DNA from: Gallionellaceae bacterium
Lineage (GTDB): Bacteria; Pseudomonadota; Gammaproteobacteria; Burkholderiales; Gallionellaceae
NCBI GenBank assembly: GCA_003151655.1
Contig: PLYB01000153.1
Span: 1-16,611, forward strand
Reading direction: 5' to 3'
DNA: 16,611 bases
Shown piece after piece: positions 1-7,040 of this stretch (position 1 is its first letter; every line of letters begins with the position of its first letter). The notes beneath the pieces are model-generated. The model had not been told where the DNA came from, did no database searches, and saw nothing but the letters and a program-made list of their open reading frames with translations. The position numbers and the translations under genes were made by a program.

Positions 1-345
1 GTCAGCCCGGAAAGTTTCAGCCTGATGGAATCGGTGATGATCTTGTGCATGGTGGTGTTGGGCGGCATGGGCAATATCACTGGCGTGGTGCTGGGCGGTG
101 TATTGCTGGTGGTGTTGCCGGAGGCATTTCGCCACGGTGCCGGACCGTTGCAGCAGGCATTATTTGGCAAAATATTGATCGACCCGGAAAGTCTGCGCAT
201 GCTGATGTTCGGCATGGCGCTGATTCTGGTGATGCTGTGGCGTCCCGCCGGATTGTGGCCGTCCAGTCTGCGTCAGCGCGAGCTTGAACCCGATGATGCA
301 GTAGCGCATCAAGAACAGGAAACGGTGTATGACGCAGCCAAATAA
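1..345 (+). CDS. livM: Branched-chain amino acid ABC transporter permease, 3' part (LivM-like)
   Basis: This is the last 114 residues of an inner-membrane permease; the reading frame is open from base 1, so the start lies outside the window. Visible are hydrophobic membrane segments around MILCMVVLGGMGNITGVVLG, a hallmark of the LivM/LivH permease family, and a second segment around LMFGMALILVMLW, ending in a polar cytoplasmic tail. LivM pairs with LivH to form the channel that imports leucine, isoleucine and valine, driven by LivG and LivF. The stop overlaps the livG start by 17 bases, which indicates translational coupling in one operon. The substrate is inferred from family resemblance; related systems carry urea or amides, and the binding-protein gene that could settle this is not in the window. 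Confidence 0.88.
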   Translation, partial: VSPESFSLMESVMILCMVVLGGMGNITGVVLGGVLLVVLPEAFRHGAGPLQQALFGKILIDPESLRMLMFGMALILVMLWRPAGLWPSSLRQRELEPDDAVAHQEQETVYDAAK

Positions 346-1210
346 TTTGCTGCTCGAATTGTCCGGGGTGGGTAAACACTTCGGCGGATTGACTGCGTTA
401 TCCGAGGTTTCGCTGCACATACAACAAGGTGAAATCTACGGCTTGATCGGGCCGAACGGTGCCGGTAAAACCACGCTGTTCAATGTCATCACCGGACTGT
501 ATCAACTGGATCAGGGTACGTTCAAATTTGGCGGTAACGCCTATGTTCGTTGCAAGCCGCATCAACTGGCGCAAGCCGGGATCGCGCGCACTTTTCAGAA
601 CATCCGCTTGTTTGCCAATATGAGCGCACTGGAAAATATCATGGTCGGTCGGCATGTGCGCACGCACAGCGGAATCTGGGGCGCGTTGAGCCGCAATGCT
701 TCCTCGCGTGCAGAAGAGCGTGCCATAACCGAACGTGCGCGTGAACTGTTGCACTATGTTGGCATTCAACGCCCGACACATACCTTGGCGAAAAATCTTT
801 CCTACGGGGAACAACGCAGGCTGGAGATCGCGCGCGCCTTGGCGACCGAGCCAAAATTGCTGGCGCTGGACGAACCCGTCGCGGGGATGAACGCCACCGA
901 AACCGAAAGTTTGAAAACCTTGCTGCAATCCATCCGTAGCGATGGCATCACCGTGTTGCTGATCGAACACGATGTCAAACTTATCATGGGACTATGCGAC
1001 CGCGTGGCGGTGCTGGACTACGGCAAAAAAATTGCCGAAGGAAAACCCGAAGACGTGCGTCGCGATCCGGCAGTGATTGCGGCTTATCTTGGGGGAGAAT
1101 CAATCTCTCCTACCCAGGAATCGGGTGCTGATGTAGGTCGGGATTCATCCCGACATTCTCAAACATTCATTCGGGATGAATTCCGACCTACGGATAACGG
1201 GAGAGAGTGA
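329..1210 (+). CDS. livG: Branched-chain amino acid ABC transporter ATP-binding protein LivG, with an unusual C-terminal tail
   Basis: Cytoplasmic ATPase subunit that powers the LivHM permease. Walker A (GPNGAGKTT, residues 41-49), the ABC signature (LSYGEQRR, from residue 157), Walker B (LLALDEP, 177-183) and the switch histidine (H214 in LLIEHD) are all intact. The start ATG overlaps livM and has an AGGA about 8 bases upstream. LivG proteins usually end soon after the AAYLGG motif, seen here near residue 255. This protein continues for about 37 more residues, encoded largely by a pair of inverted REP-like hairpins at 1133-1191. The tail is polar, low in complexity and not expected to have a catalytic role. 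The stop lies 4 bases before the livF start, so the operon remains continuous. Confidence 0.93.
   Translation: MTQPNNLLLELSGVGKHFGGLTALSEVSLHIQQGEIYGLIGPNGAGKTTLFNVITGLYQLDQGTFKFGGNAYVRCKPHQLAQAGIARTFQNIRLFANMSALENIMVGRHVRTHSGIWGALSRNASSRAEERAITERARELLHYVGIQRPTHTLAKNLSYGEQRRLEIARALATEPKLLALDEPVAGMNATETESLKTLLQSIRSDGITVLLIEHDVKLIMGLCDRVAVLDYGKKIAEGKPEDVRRDPAVIAAYLGGESISPTQESGADVGRDSSRHSQTFIRDEFRPTDNGRE
1133..1191. repeat. Inverted pair of GTAG-headed REP-like hairpins inside livG
   Basis: Two 21-base arms (1133-1153 and 1171-1191) are inverted copies with one mismatch, separated by 17 bases. Each arm, read from its outer end, begins with GTAG followed by a hairpin. In the left arm this is the perfect palindrome GTCGGGAT-TC-ATCCCGAC. 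A GTAG foot followed by a hairpin, in head-to-head pairs, is the layout known for REP/BIME elements mobilised by RAYT transposases; no RAYT gene lies in this window. The element is translated as part of livG. Membership of a RAYT family is inference. Confidence 0.8.
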
Positions 1211-1214
1211 GAGC

Positions 1215-1937
1215 ATGAAGCTGCAATCCCCCATCCTCGAAGTCCGTGACCTGAAAGTCTCCTACGGCGGCATCCATGCGCTCAAAGGCATCGATCTCCA
1301 AATCGCCGCAGGCGAGCTGGTTGCACTTATCGGCAGCAACGGTGCAGGCAAAACTACCACGCTCAAAGCGCTGGCCGGGCTATTGCATTGCACGGCTGGC
1401 AAATTGCATTATCAAGGCAATTCGCTGCACCATGTTCCTTCGCATCAGCGAGTGAGTGCAGGCTTGGCGCTGGTGCCCGAGGGACGCGGTATTTTTGCCC
1501 GCCTCACCGTGGCAGAAAATCTGCAAATGGGTGCTTACATCCGCAACGATGACAAACAGATCAGTGTCGATCTTGAGCGTATGTATACCTTGTTCCCCCG
1601 CCTCGCCGAGCGGCGCACGCAATTGGCAGGCACACTTTCCGGTGGCGAGCAGCAGTTGGTCGCCATGGCGCGTGCGCTGATGAGTCGCCCGAAACTATTG
1701 ATGCTGGATGAGCCGAGTATGGGACTGGCACCGATGATGGTGGCGAAGATATTTGAAGCTATCCGGGAGATTTCCGCCCAGGGCGTTTCCATTTTGCTGG
1801 TCGAGCAAAACGCCAAGCTGGCATTGGAAGCCGCGCAACGCGGCTACGTGCTGGAAAGTGGCACGATTACTTTATCGGGCGATGCAAATGAATTGCTTGG
1901 AAGTGAGGCGGTGCAGCGCGCGTATCTGGGTGCTTAA
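1215..1937 (+). CDS. livF: Branched-chain amino acid ABC transporter ATP-binding protein LivF
   Basis: Second ATPase subunit of the importer, 240 residues, the normal family length. Walker A (GSNGAGKTT, from residue 40), signature (LSGGEQQ, from 141), Walker B (LLMLDEP, with D165 and E166) and the LLVEQN switch region are complete; Q in place of the switch-region H is typical of LivF. The ATG at 1215 was chosen over an upstream in-frame ATG at 1176 because LivF proteins begin just before the first beta strand (LEVRDLKVSYGG) and because the upstream extension would be encoded by the REP-like element. A GAG-rich stretch just upstream can serve as ribosome binding site. It follows livG by 4 bases and is the last gene of the operon, ending only 6 bases from the convergent mqsA. 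Confidence 0.94.
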   Translation: MKLQSPILEVRDLKVSYGGIHALKGIDLQIAAGELVALIGSNGAGKTTTLKALAGLLHCTAGKLHYQGNSLHHVPSHQRVSAGLALVPEGRGIFARLTVAENLQMGAYIRNDDKQISVDLERMYTLFPRLAERRTQLAGTLSGGEQQLVAMARALMSRPKLLMLDEPSMGLAPMMVAKIFEAIREISAQGVSILLVEQNAKLALEAAQRGYVLESGTITLSGDANELLGSEAVQRAYLGA

Positions 1938-1943
1938 GCTGAA

Positions 1944-2357
1944 TTACGCCGCCCGCACTTCATCCAGCAGTTCTGGGTGTTTGTTCAGCAGCTTTAATAG
2001 CAATACAGTGGACTTATGCGGTTGCGTCTTGCCGCGCTCATAGTCGGAAAAGGCGCTCACCCCACCGCCGAATAGCTTCCCCGCGTCGGCTTGTCGCAAG
2101 CCTAGTTTCTTGCGCATAGCGCGTAATGATTCTGCACGGTTTTTGTTGGCCGTGGTGCGCAACGCTGCCAATGCCTCGCTGTACCGTTGCGAACTCTCCC
2201 GCTCTGTAAATTCAATTTCGCCGCACACGGGGCAATGCCAACCCTCCACCGCAGGCACGATCACTGATAGATCATCAATGGTGATGCTCACATCTTTGGT
2301 CAGGTGTTCCAGCAGCGTGCCATCGTCGCACTGCAAACAAAAAGCCGGATTACGCAT
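1944..2357 (-). CDS. mqsA: MqsA-type antitoxin (zinc-binding N-terminus, HTH C-terminus)
   Basis: Antitoxin of a type II toxin-antitoxin pair, 137 residues against about 131 in E. coli MqsA. The N-terminal half carries two CxxC pairs (C7/C10 and C42/C45), which in the family bind zinc and form the toxin-binding domain. The C-terminal half (about 78-130) is an Xre-type helix-turn-helix with the family stretch FGGGVSAFSDYERGKTQPH and a final NKHPELLDEVR. It would neutralise MqsR and repress its own promoter. The gene starts 1 base after the mqsR stop, and an AAGGAG sits about 7 bases upstream of the ATG inside the end of mqsR, so the two are translationally coupled. Order toxin then antitoxin matches mqsRA. 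Its stop is 6 bases from the livF stop. Confidence 0.93.
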   Translation of the reverse strand: MRNPAFCLQCDDGTLLEHLTKDVSITIDDLSVIVPAVEGWHCPVCGEIEFTERESSQRYSEALAALRTTANKNRAESLRAMRKKLGLRQADAGKLFGGGVSAFSDYERGKTQPHKSTVLLLKLLNKHPELLDEVRAA

Positions 2358-2358
2358 A

Positions 2359-2661
2359 TCATTTCTCCTTGAATTGAATTACCAGTGCACCGTCTTGTAG
2401 CGTCAGTTTGATATAAGCGGTTTTGCCGTTCGGGCAGGGCGCGTGGTAAACGTCCTGCCACACTCTATGGTCTGCGTGCGTGGTCATGCTTTTGAATAAT
2501 TGACCGCGCTGCAAGCTTAGCAACACACCGACTGCCTCGGCTTCTGACAATCCCAAAGCATCAACACCCTTCCGCGCCAAGGCAGTGAAAGTAAAAATGC
2601 CGTCACTCATTATCTTCACCTTGATCGCAGCAAGATCGTAGTGGGCAGTTTGTTTTTCCAT
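2359..2661 (-). CDS. mqsR: MqsR-type mRNA interferase toxin
   Basis: Toxin of the mqsRA pair, 100 residues against 98 in E. coli. MqsR has a RelE-like fold and cleaves mRNA independently of the ribosome, chiefly at GCU/GCA sites, under stress. The family block FKSMTTHADHRVWQDVY is present and includes K57, Q69 and Y72; Y83 lies further on. These match the E. coli positions implicated in catalysis (K56, Q68, Y81) apart from small shifts. The protein ends in FKEK as in E. coli. The ATG at 2661 gives an N-terminus (MEKQTAH) that aligns with the E. coli protein, so an in-frame ATG 36 bases further upstream was not used; that one also lies within the operator-like repeats. No strong Shine-Dalgarno sequence precedes the chosen start. 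All key residues are intact, so it is probably active. Confidence 0.92.
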   Translation of the reverse strand: MEKQTAHYDLAAIKVKIMSDGIFTFTALARKGVDALGLSEAEAVGVLLSLQRGQLFKSMTTHADHRVWQDVYHAPCPNGKTAYIKLTLQDGALVIQFKEK

Positions 2662-2670
2662 GCTAGTTAG

Positions 2671-2721
2671 TTTATGGAATGGATAAATATAAGTCAATCA
2701 AAATTTATGGATTGGATAAAT
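2671..2721. promoter_or_regulatory. Operator-like direct repeats upstream of mqsR
   Basis: Two 18-base copies, tttatggaatggataaat (2671-2688) and tttatggattggataaat (2704-2721), differ at one base and start 33 bases apart, close to three helical turns. Each is itself a short palindrome of form TTTAT-N7-ATAAA. The first copy begins 10 bases upstream of the mqsR start, in an AT-rich stretch suited to a promoter. The natural reader would be the MqsA dimer, which autoregulates in E. coli, although the E. coli motif (AACCT...AGGTT) is not seen here. The assignment is inference from position and symmetry. Confidence 0.55.
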
Positions 2722-3034
2722 TACGACTCTGTTGAAATAGCATCAAAAAGGAGTGGCTTCGAATTAAATTCATGTAGGCTCTTCACAACCAGTACAACAT
2801 CCGCACCGATATATAGGTCGTTATATAGGCCATTTGGCATATACCATTGTCACTAACTTAAAGGTAGTATTTTCCGCTTGACTGAAAGAAGTTGCACATT
2901 GTAAATACAAGAGCACTCATCGTTTTGGAAAGTTGAGTAACGTCAAGGTTGTCTACCTGATAGCGTCCCGTCGTATTCGCGCAGTACATAACGGCAAAAT
3001 CTTATGGGCGAATCGGGATTAGGAGGGCTGAAGA
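2722..3034. other. Divergent intergenic region between mqsR and the first hybrid kinase
   Basis: With the repeats just before it, this is the rest of a 373-base gap with no convincing gene. It is AT-rich and holds a perfect GAATT-A-AATTC palindrome near 2760, a duplicated tatatagg (about 2812 and 2823) and the candidate promoter listed separately. A 60-codon plus-strand ORF at 2674-2856 arises partly from the two direct repeats and has no ribosome binding site or recognisable product, so it is not called. Confidence 0.5.
2878..2905 (+). promoter_or_regulatory. Candidate sigma-70-type promoter for the first hybrid kinase
   Basis: TTGACT (2878-2883) matches the -35 consensus at five of six positions and is followed after 16 bases by TGTAAA (2900-2905), a four-of-six match to the -10 box. 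It would give a leader of roughly 120 bases before the kinase start at 3035. The call rests only on these short matches and is weak. Confidence 0.25.
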
Positions 3035-4984
3035 ATGTGCGACAACAACTATCTAAAGTGCGAATTCGAGCAACGCTTGCAAAGTGATCCTGCGCTATTT
3101 GAATTTCTTCAGGCAGGGTCTTTGGATGGCATCTGGTACTGGGATATCGAGCATCCAGAGAATGAGTGGATGAGTCCGCGTTTCTGGGAGCTATTCGGCT
3201 ACGATCCCGCGACTAAAAACCCCTTGTCCTCCGAGTGGCAGGACATAATTGATCCGGATGATTTGCAGCTTGCGCTCGACAATTTTCGCAAACATTGCGC
3301 CGATCCCAGCCACCCGTACGACCAGATTGTTCGCTACCAACACCGTGACGGCTCGACAATATGGGTTCGCTGTCGCGGCATCGCCATTCGAGACCAGAAC
3401 GGTAAACCGATCCGAATGTTGGGCGCGCACAACGACCTGACCGACATTATGAGATTGAAAGAAGAGCTCGATCATGCAGTCAAGTCTTTCCGGACTCGAG
3501 AACATGAATTACGCACTATTCTCGACAACTCTCCCGACACCATCGCCCGTTATGATCGCAACTTCCGCCGTACTTACGTCAATCCGGCATTTGCCGGGGT
3601 GGCGGAAGGTGGTATCACAGCTCTGCTGGGTACGAAGCCTTCGGAGGTTCCGGGTGGCACCAATCTCCTCATTTATGAAGCAAAGATTAATGAGGTGTTT
3701 GAAACCGGTAAAAAGATCCAGTTCGAACTTAAATGGCAGGGCAAAGACGGCAAAGAAATTTGCAGCCATATCCGTTTGACACCGGAATACGATTCGTCAG
3801 GCAAAATAATCTCGGTGCTGGGGATGGGGCGTGACATATCAGAACTCAATGAGTATCGGGCAGCACTGCAAGATAAGGAATTGGCCAAGTCACGTTTCCT
3901 TGCCGCCGGGCACGATCTGCGCCAGCCACTGGCCGCGGCCAACCTGTTTATCGGCGCACTTAAATTTACCAAGCTGAGCGCTGAGCAAAATGGGCTTCTT
4001 CATCGACTAGACCAGACAATGAAGATGTTCAATGAGTTACTTGAGTCGCTATTGAATATTTCAAAGTTGGATTCGGGCGTTATCAAACCTGAATACATCT
4101 CGATCTGTGTGAGCGAACTTTTCATCTGGTTGGAACAAAGTTTCGCAGCGATTGCCAGTGAGAAGCGGATCGGTTTCAAACTGTATTTTTCGACAGTGGA
4201 GAACCTGATAATTTGCAGCGATATCCAGCTCGTTAAATCGGTGTTGCAGAATCTGGTAACCAATGCGATCAAATTCACCGGCAAGGGGGCGGTTTTGATT
4301 AGTGCCAGACGACGTGGAAGCGAGGTGCTATTTCAAATATGGGACACCGGTGTCGGCATCTCTGACGAATACCTTGGTCAAGTTTTTGACGAGTTTTATC
4401 AAGTCGCGAACCCTCAGCGCGACAGGACTGCCGGTTTGGGGCTGGGGTTATCAATTGCTAAACGAGCTATATCATTACTGGGGGGGAAAATTACTTGTCG
4501 CTCGCGCTTCGGGAGCGGCTCGGTTTTCGAGTTTCGTTTGCCTGTGTATGGATATACAAACGGAATACCGCAGCAAGCTGATGTATCCAAGTTACCGGAG
4601 GAGGTTGTCCTGAAAGAGTTCCCTCGTGGAAAGCGCTTTGTAATAGTTGAAGATGATGCGCTGATCGCGGAAGCGATGTGCAAAATCTTGTCGGGAATGG
4701 GCGGGGAAATAAGGCATTTTTATAACGCGGAGGCAGCCTTAAGTTGTCCCGATGCCGGGCACACCGACTATTACATAGTCGATTACATGCTGGGAGGAGC
4801 GCTCAATGGCATTCAGTTCTTGAATCAGCTTAAGCAAACAATCGGTATGCCGATAACTGCGGTGTTGATGACAGGCGATACGTCACCGGCTTTTGTACGA
4901 GAATCGGCAGATCATGGTTGGCCGGTACAGCACAAGCCAGTTAATATTTTTCAATTGATGAATAGTCTCAGAACTCAGGCCTGA
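3035..4984 (+). CDS. Cytoplasmic hybrid sensor histidine kinase: PAS-PAS-HisKA-HATPase-REC
   Basis: A 649-residue two-component protein without membrane spans or signal peptide. Order: a PAS of the PAS_3 type (about 20-145), a second PAS (155-272), a HisKA dimerisation domain with phosphoacceptor H293, a HATPase_c domain (about 395-505) with N-box N410 and K413, G1 box WDTGVGI (D437) and G2 GLGLGL, then a receiver (535-649) with acidic residues in VEDDA, phosphoacceptor D583 and conserved T and K. AGGAGG 8 bases before the ATG fixes the start. The H-box is one residue shorter than usual (FLAAGHDLRQPL, while the family and the neighbouring paralogue have FLAAAGHDLRQPL), which could shift the helix register at the active histidine. 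It should sense a cytoplasmic cue through PAS and pass phosphate to its receiver. Ligand and downstream target are unknown, and no DNA-binding partner lies nearby. Confidence 0.9.
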   Translation: MCDNNYLKCEFEQRLQSDPALFEFLQAGSLDGIWYWDIEHPENEWMSPRFWELFGYDPATKNPLSSEWQDIIDPDDLQLALDNFRKHCADPSHPYDQIVRYQHRDGSTIWVRCRGIAIRDQNGKPIRMLGAHNDLTDIMRLKEELDHAVKSFRTREHELRTILDNSPDTIARYDRNFRRTYVNPAFAGVAEGGITALLGTKPSEVPGGTNLLIYEAKINEVFETGKKIQFELKWQGKDGKEICSHIRLTPEYDSSGKIISVLGMGRDISELNEYRAALQDKELAKSRFLAAGHDLRQPLAAANLFIGALKFTKLSAEQNGLLHRLDQTMKMFNELLESLLNISKLDSGVIKPEYISICVSELFIWLEQSFAAIASEKRIGFKLYFSTVENLIICSDIQLVKSVLQNLVTNAIKFTGKGAVLISARRRGSEVLFQIWDTGVGISDEYLGQVFDEFYQVANPQRDRTAGLGLGLSIAKRAISLLGGKITCRSRFGSGSVFEFRLPVYGYTNGIPQQADVSKLPEEVVLKEFPRGKRFVIVEDDALIAEAMCKILSGMGGEIRHFYNAEAALSCPDAGHTDYYIVDYMLGGALNGIQFLNQLKQTIGMPITAVLMTGDTSPAFVRESADHGWPVQHKPVNIFQLMNSLRTQA

Positions 4985-5238
4985 TGCACAGCACAAACAT
5001 CCTGTTCCTGGGATTTCATTGCGTCTTGCTCATAGAGAACATTGAAAACGATACAAGATAAATAGGCTTGCCAAATTAGATGACTTGAATTAAGTTCGTG
5101 ATGTCGAAAATGTCGGTCAGTCACCATGCTTTGCTGTAGAGTGCTTGCGCTTGCTAAATTACACTCCTGCCGCATGTGCTGATTAAAATCTAGTTCAGAA
5201 GTAAAACGAACGGGTGGTTTTAAAAGTACAGGATAATA
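4985..5238. other. Intergenic region between the two hybrid kinases
   Basis: Together with the short ORF that follows, this forms a 319-base gap. No clear hairpin terminator for the first kinase and no convincing promoter for the second could be picked out. A 66-codon minus-strand ORF (4975-5175) overlaps the end of the first kinase, has no recognisable product and is treated as chance. Whether the two kinases are cotranscribed cannot be decided from the sequence. Confidence 0.4.
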
Positions 5239-5307
5239 ATGAAAACTATGGCACGCGAACCGATAGTATTATCAACTGCAAGGCTCAGGAATAATTATTA
5301 TTCATGA
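5239..5307 (+). CDS. Possible 22-residue leader peptide coupled to the second kinase
   Basis: A short ORF begins ATGAAAACTATG after a good Shine-Dalgarno (AGGA, 5 bases upstream) and ends in TGA that overlaps the kinase ATG as ATGA. The kinase itself has only a distant CAGGA, 13 bases before its ATG, so ribosomes ending the short ORF could re-initiate there. The peptide (starting MKTMAREPIVLS, ending in RNNYYS) is basic and resembles nothing I know. It is in a different frame from the kinase, so it is not a missed N-terminus. It may be a translational coupler, or chance. Confidence 0.35.
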   Translation: MKTMAREPIVLSTARLRNNYYS

Positions 5308-7040
5308 CTAAATCAGAATACACACGCCCCACCATTCTCGTGGTGGACGATACACCGGCTCACCTGAACCTGCTTTCCAATCTGCTCAAGAGACAATACC
5401 GCATTAATGCGGCCACCAGCGGTGCCAAGGCTATTGAACTGGCGATCAGTGCGCCACCGGATCTTGTGCTGCTCGACATCATGATGCCGGATATGGATGG
5501 CTATGAAGTATGCCGTCGGTTGAAGGCAAACGATTCAACGCGGTTGGTGCCGGTTATTTTTCTTACAGCCAAGTTCGAAATAGAAGACGAAGAATTAGGT
5601 TTTGCGGTCGGTGCGGTGGACTTTATTCATAAGCCGATCAGTCCGCCGATTGTGCTGGCGCGGGTCAAAACGCATCTGGAAATCAAGTCTTGGCATGATT
5701 TTTTGCAAAAACAGAACGCATGGCTGAGGGAGGGCGGGGAACGCCGCCTTTCCGAGGTCAACCGTCTGGATGAGCAGAACCAACAATTGCAAAAACAGAC
5801 GGAGTTGCTCACGATTGCAAGAGATTCGCTGGATCGGACTAACAATGAATTGACTGCTGAGATCGCGAAACGGATCGATGCCGAGAGCGCGCTCAAAGAT
5901 TCGATGCGTCGGGTTGAAGAAAAGGAATTGGCCAAGTCCCGTTTCCTTGCTGCTGCCGGACATGATTTAAGGCAACCTCTGGCCGCAGCAACTTTGTTCA
6001 TTGATGCCCTCAAGTTTAGCCCGCACAGTGCAGACCAAAATCAGATCATCCAGCGTTTGGATTATGCTATTTCAACCTTCAACGGGCTGCTTGATGCGCT
6101 GTTAAATATTTCAAAGTTGGATGCGGGTGTAATCAAGCCGGAATACTCATTGGTTAATATTGTTGAGATATTTAATTTGTTGGAAAAAAATTTCGCCCCA
6201 GTTGCGATGGAGAAGCAACTGGGGTTCAAACTTTTCTTCCCAATGAAAGAGAGTGTGTGTATTCTCAGCGATATCGGTTTGGTCAATTCGATATTAATGA
6301 ATCTTGTTTCTAATGCGATCAACTGCACATCACGGGGGGCTATCCTGATTGCTGCCAGACGACGCGGCAGCAGGGTGCTGTTCCAAGTATGGGATACCGG
6401 CATCGGTATCAAAGCAGATCACATTGAGCACATCTTCGACGAGTTTTATCAGATAAATAACCCGCAACGCGACCGGGCCAAGGGGTTGGGGCTCGGTTTG
6501 GCCATCGCTAAACGTGCGTTGACTCTATTGGGCGGGGAAATTACCTGTCGCTCACGGGTTGGGCACGGATCTGTTTTTGAGTTTAGTTTGCCTATGGGGG
6601 GGGCTCCGAACCAGATGACTCCATCTGCGACTGCTGCGCCGCTAGACGAAGATATTAAGCAAGCGACGTTCATTCGGGGTAGGCATTTTGTGGTGCTGGA
6701 AGATGATGCGCTCGTTGCTGAAGCCATGTGCAAGGCGCTACGGATGATGGGGGGAGAGGTAGAATTGTTTCACAGTGCGGAAATTGCATTGAGTCATGCC
6801 ACTATCGAATATGCCGATTATTATTTCATAGTCGATCACATGCTAGAGGGGGCGCTGGATGGTATTCAGTTCCTGAATCAGCTCCGTGAAAAACTTGGCA
6901 AGCCCATCAATGCGTTGTTGGTAACAGGGGATACCTCGCCAGCTTTTGTTCGTGAGGCGGCGGATTGTGATTGGCCTGTATTGCACAAGCCTGTCAACAT
7001 ATCTAAATTAATCGATCACATAAAGTTTACTTGCCCTTGA
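5304..7040 (+). CDS. Cytoplasmic hybrid histidine kinase: REC-coiled coil-HisKA-HATPase-REC
   Basis: A 578-residue paralogue of the upstream kinase, with its PAS domains replaced by an N-terminal receiver. Order: receiver 1 (about 10-125; D15, D16, phosphoacceptor D58, K110), a long Q/E/R-rich coiled coil (125-210), HisKA with H220 in FLAAAGHDLRQPL, HATPase_c with N337, WDTGIGI and GLGLGL, and receiver 2 (about 465-578; phosphoacceptor D511). The N-box lysine is replaced: NAIKFT in the first kinase is NAINCT here (N340, C341). That lysine normally contacts ATP phosphates, so nucleotide handling may be altered. No membrane span. The first receiver probably accepts phosphate from another kinase, making this an intermediate relay protein; the first kinase is an obvious but unproven donor. 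Its 3' end overlaps the antisense small ORF by 14 bases. Confidence 0.9.
   Translation: MTKSEYTRPTILVVDDTPAHLNLLSNLLKRQYRINAATSGAKAIELAISAPPDLVLLDIMMPDMDGYEVCRRLKANDSTRLVPVIFLTAKFEIEDEELGFAVGAVDFIHKPISPPIVLARVKTHLEIKSWHDFLQKQNAWLREGGERRLSEVNRLDEQNQQLQKQTELLTIARDSLDRTNNELTAEIAKRIDAESALKDSMRRVEEKELAKSRFLAAAGHDLRQPLAAATLFIDALKFSPHSADQNQIIQRLDYAISTFNGLLDALLNISKLDAGVIKPEYSLVNIVEIFNLLEKNFAPVAMEKQLGFKLFFPMKESVCILSDIGLVNSILMNLVSNAINCTSRGAILIAARRRGSRVLFQVWDTGIGIKADHIEHIFDEFYQINNPQRDRAKGLGLGLAIAKRALTLLGGEITCRSRVGHGSVFEFSLPMGGAPNQMTPSATAAPLDEDIKQATFIRGRHFVVLEDDALVAEAMCKALRMMGGEVELFHSAEIALSHATIEYADYYFIVDHMLEGALDGIQFLNQLREKLGKPINALLVTGDTSPAFVREAADCDWPVLHKPVNISKLIDHIKFTCP

Noticed and set aside
398..970. 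190-codon minus-strand ORF inside livG
   Set aside because: Antisense to an intact ABC ATPase with every catalytic motif on the plus strand; no recognisable protein features.
2674..2856. 60-codon plus-strand ORF in the mqsR upstream region
   Set aside because: Its N-terminal MEWIN/MDWIN repetition simply reflects the two operator-like DNA repeats; no ribosome site and no recognisable product.
2946..2958. AGGT-TGTCT-ACCT palindrome as a possible MqsA site
   Set aside because: Half-sites are in the reverse order from the E. coli motif AACCT-N-AGGTT, and it lies nearly 290 bases from mqsR; the repeats at 2671-2721 are better placed.
4975..5175. 66-codon minus-strand ORF between the kinases
   Set aside because: Overlaps the end of the first kinase, has no Shine-Dalgarno and a composition without domain-like features.
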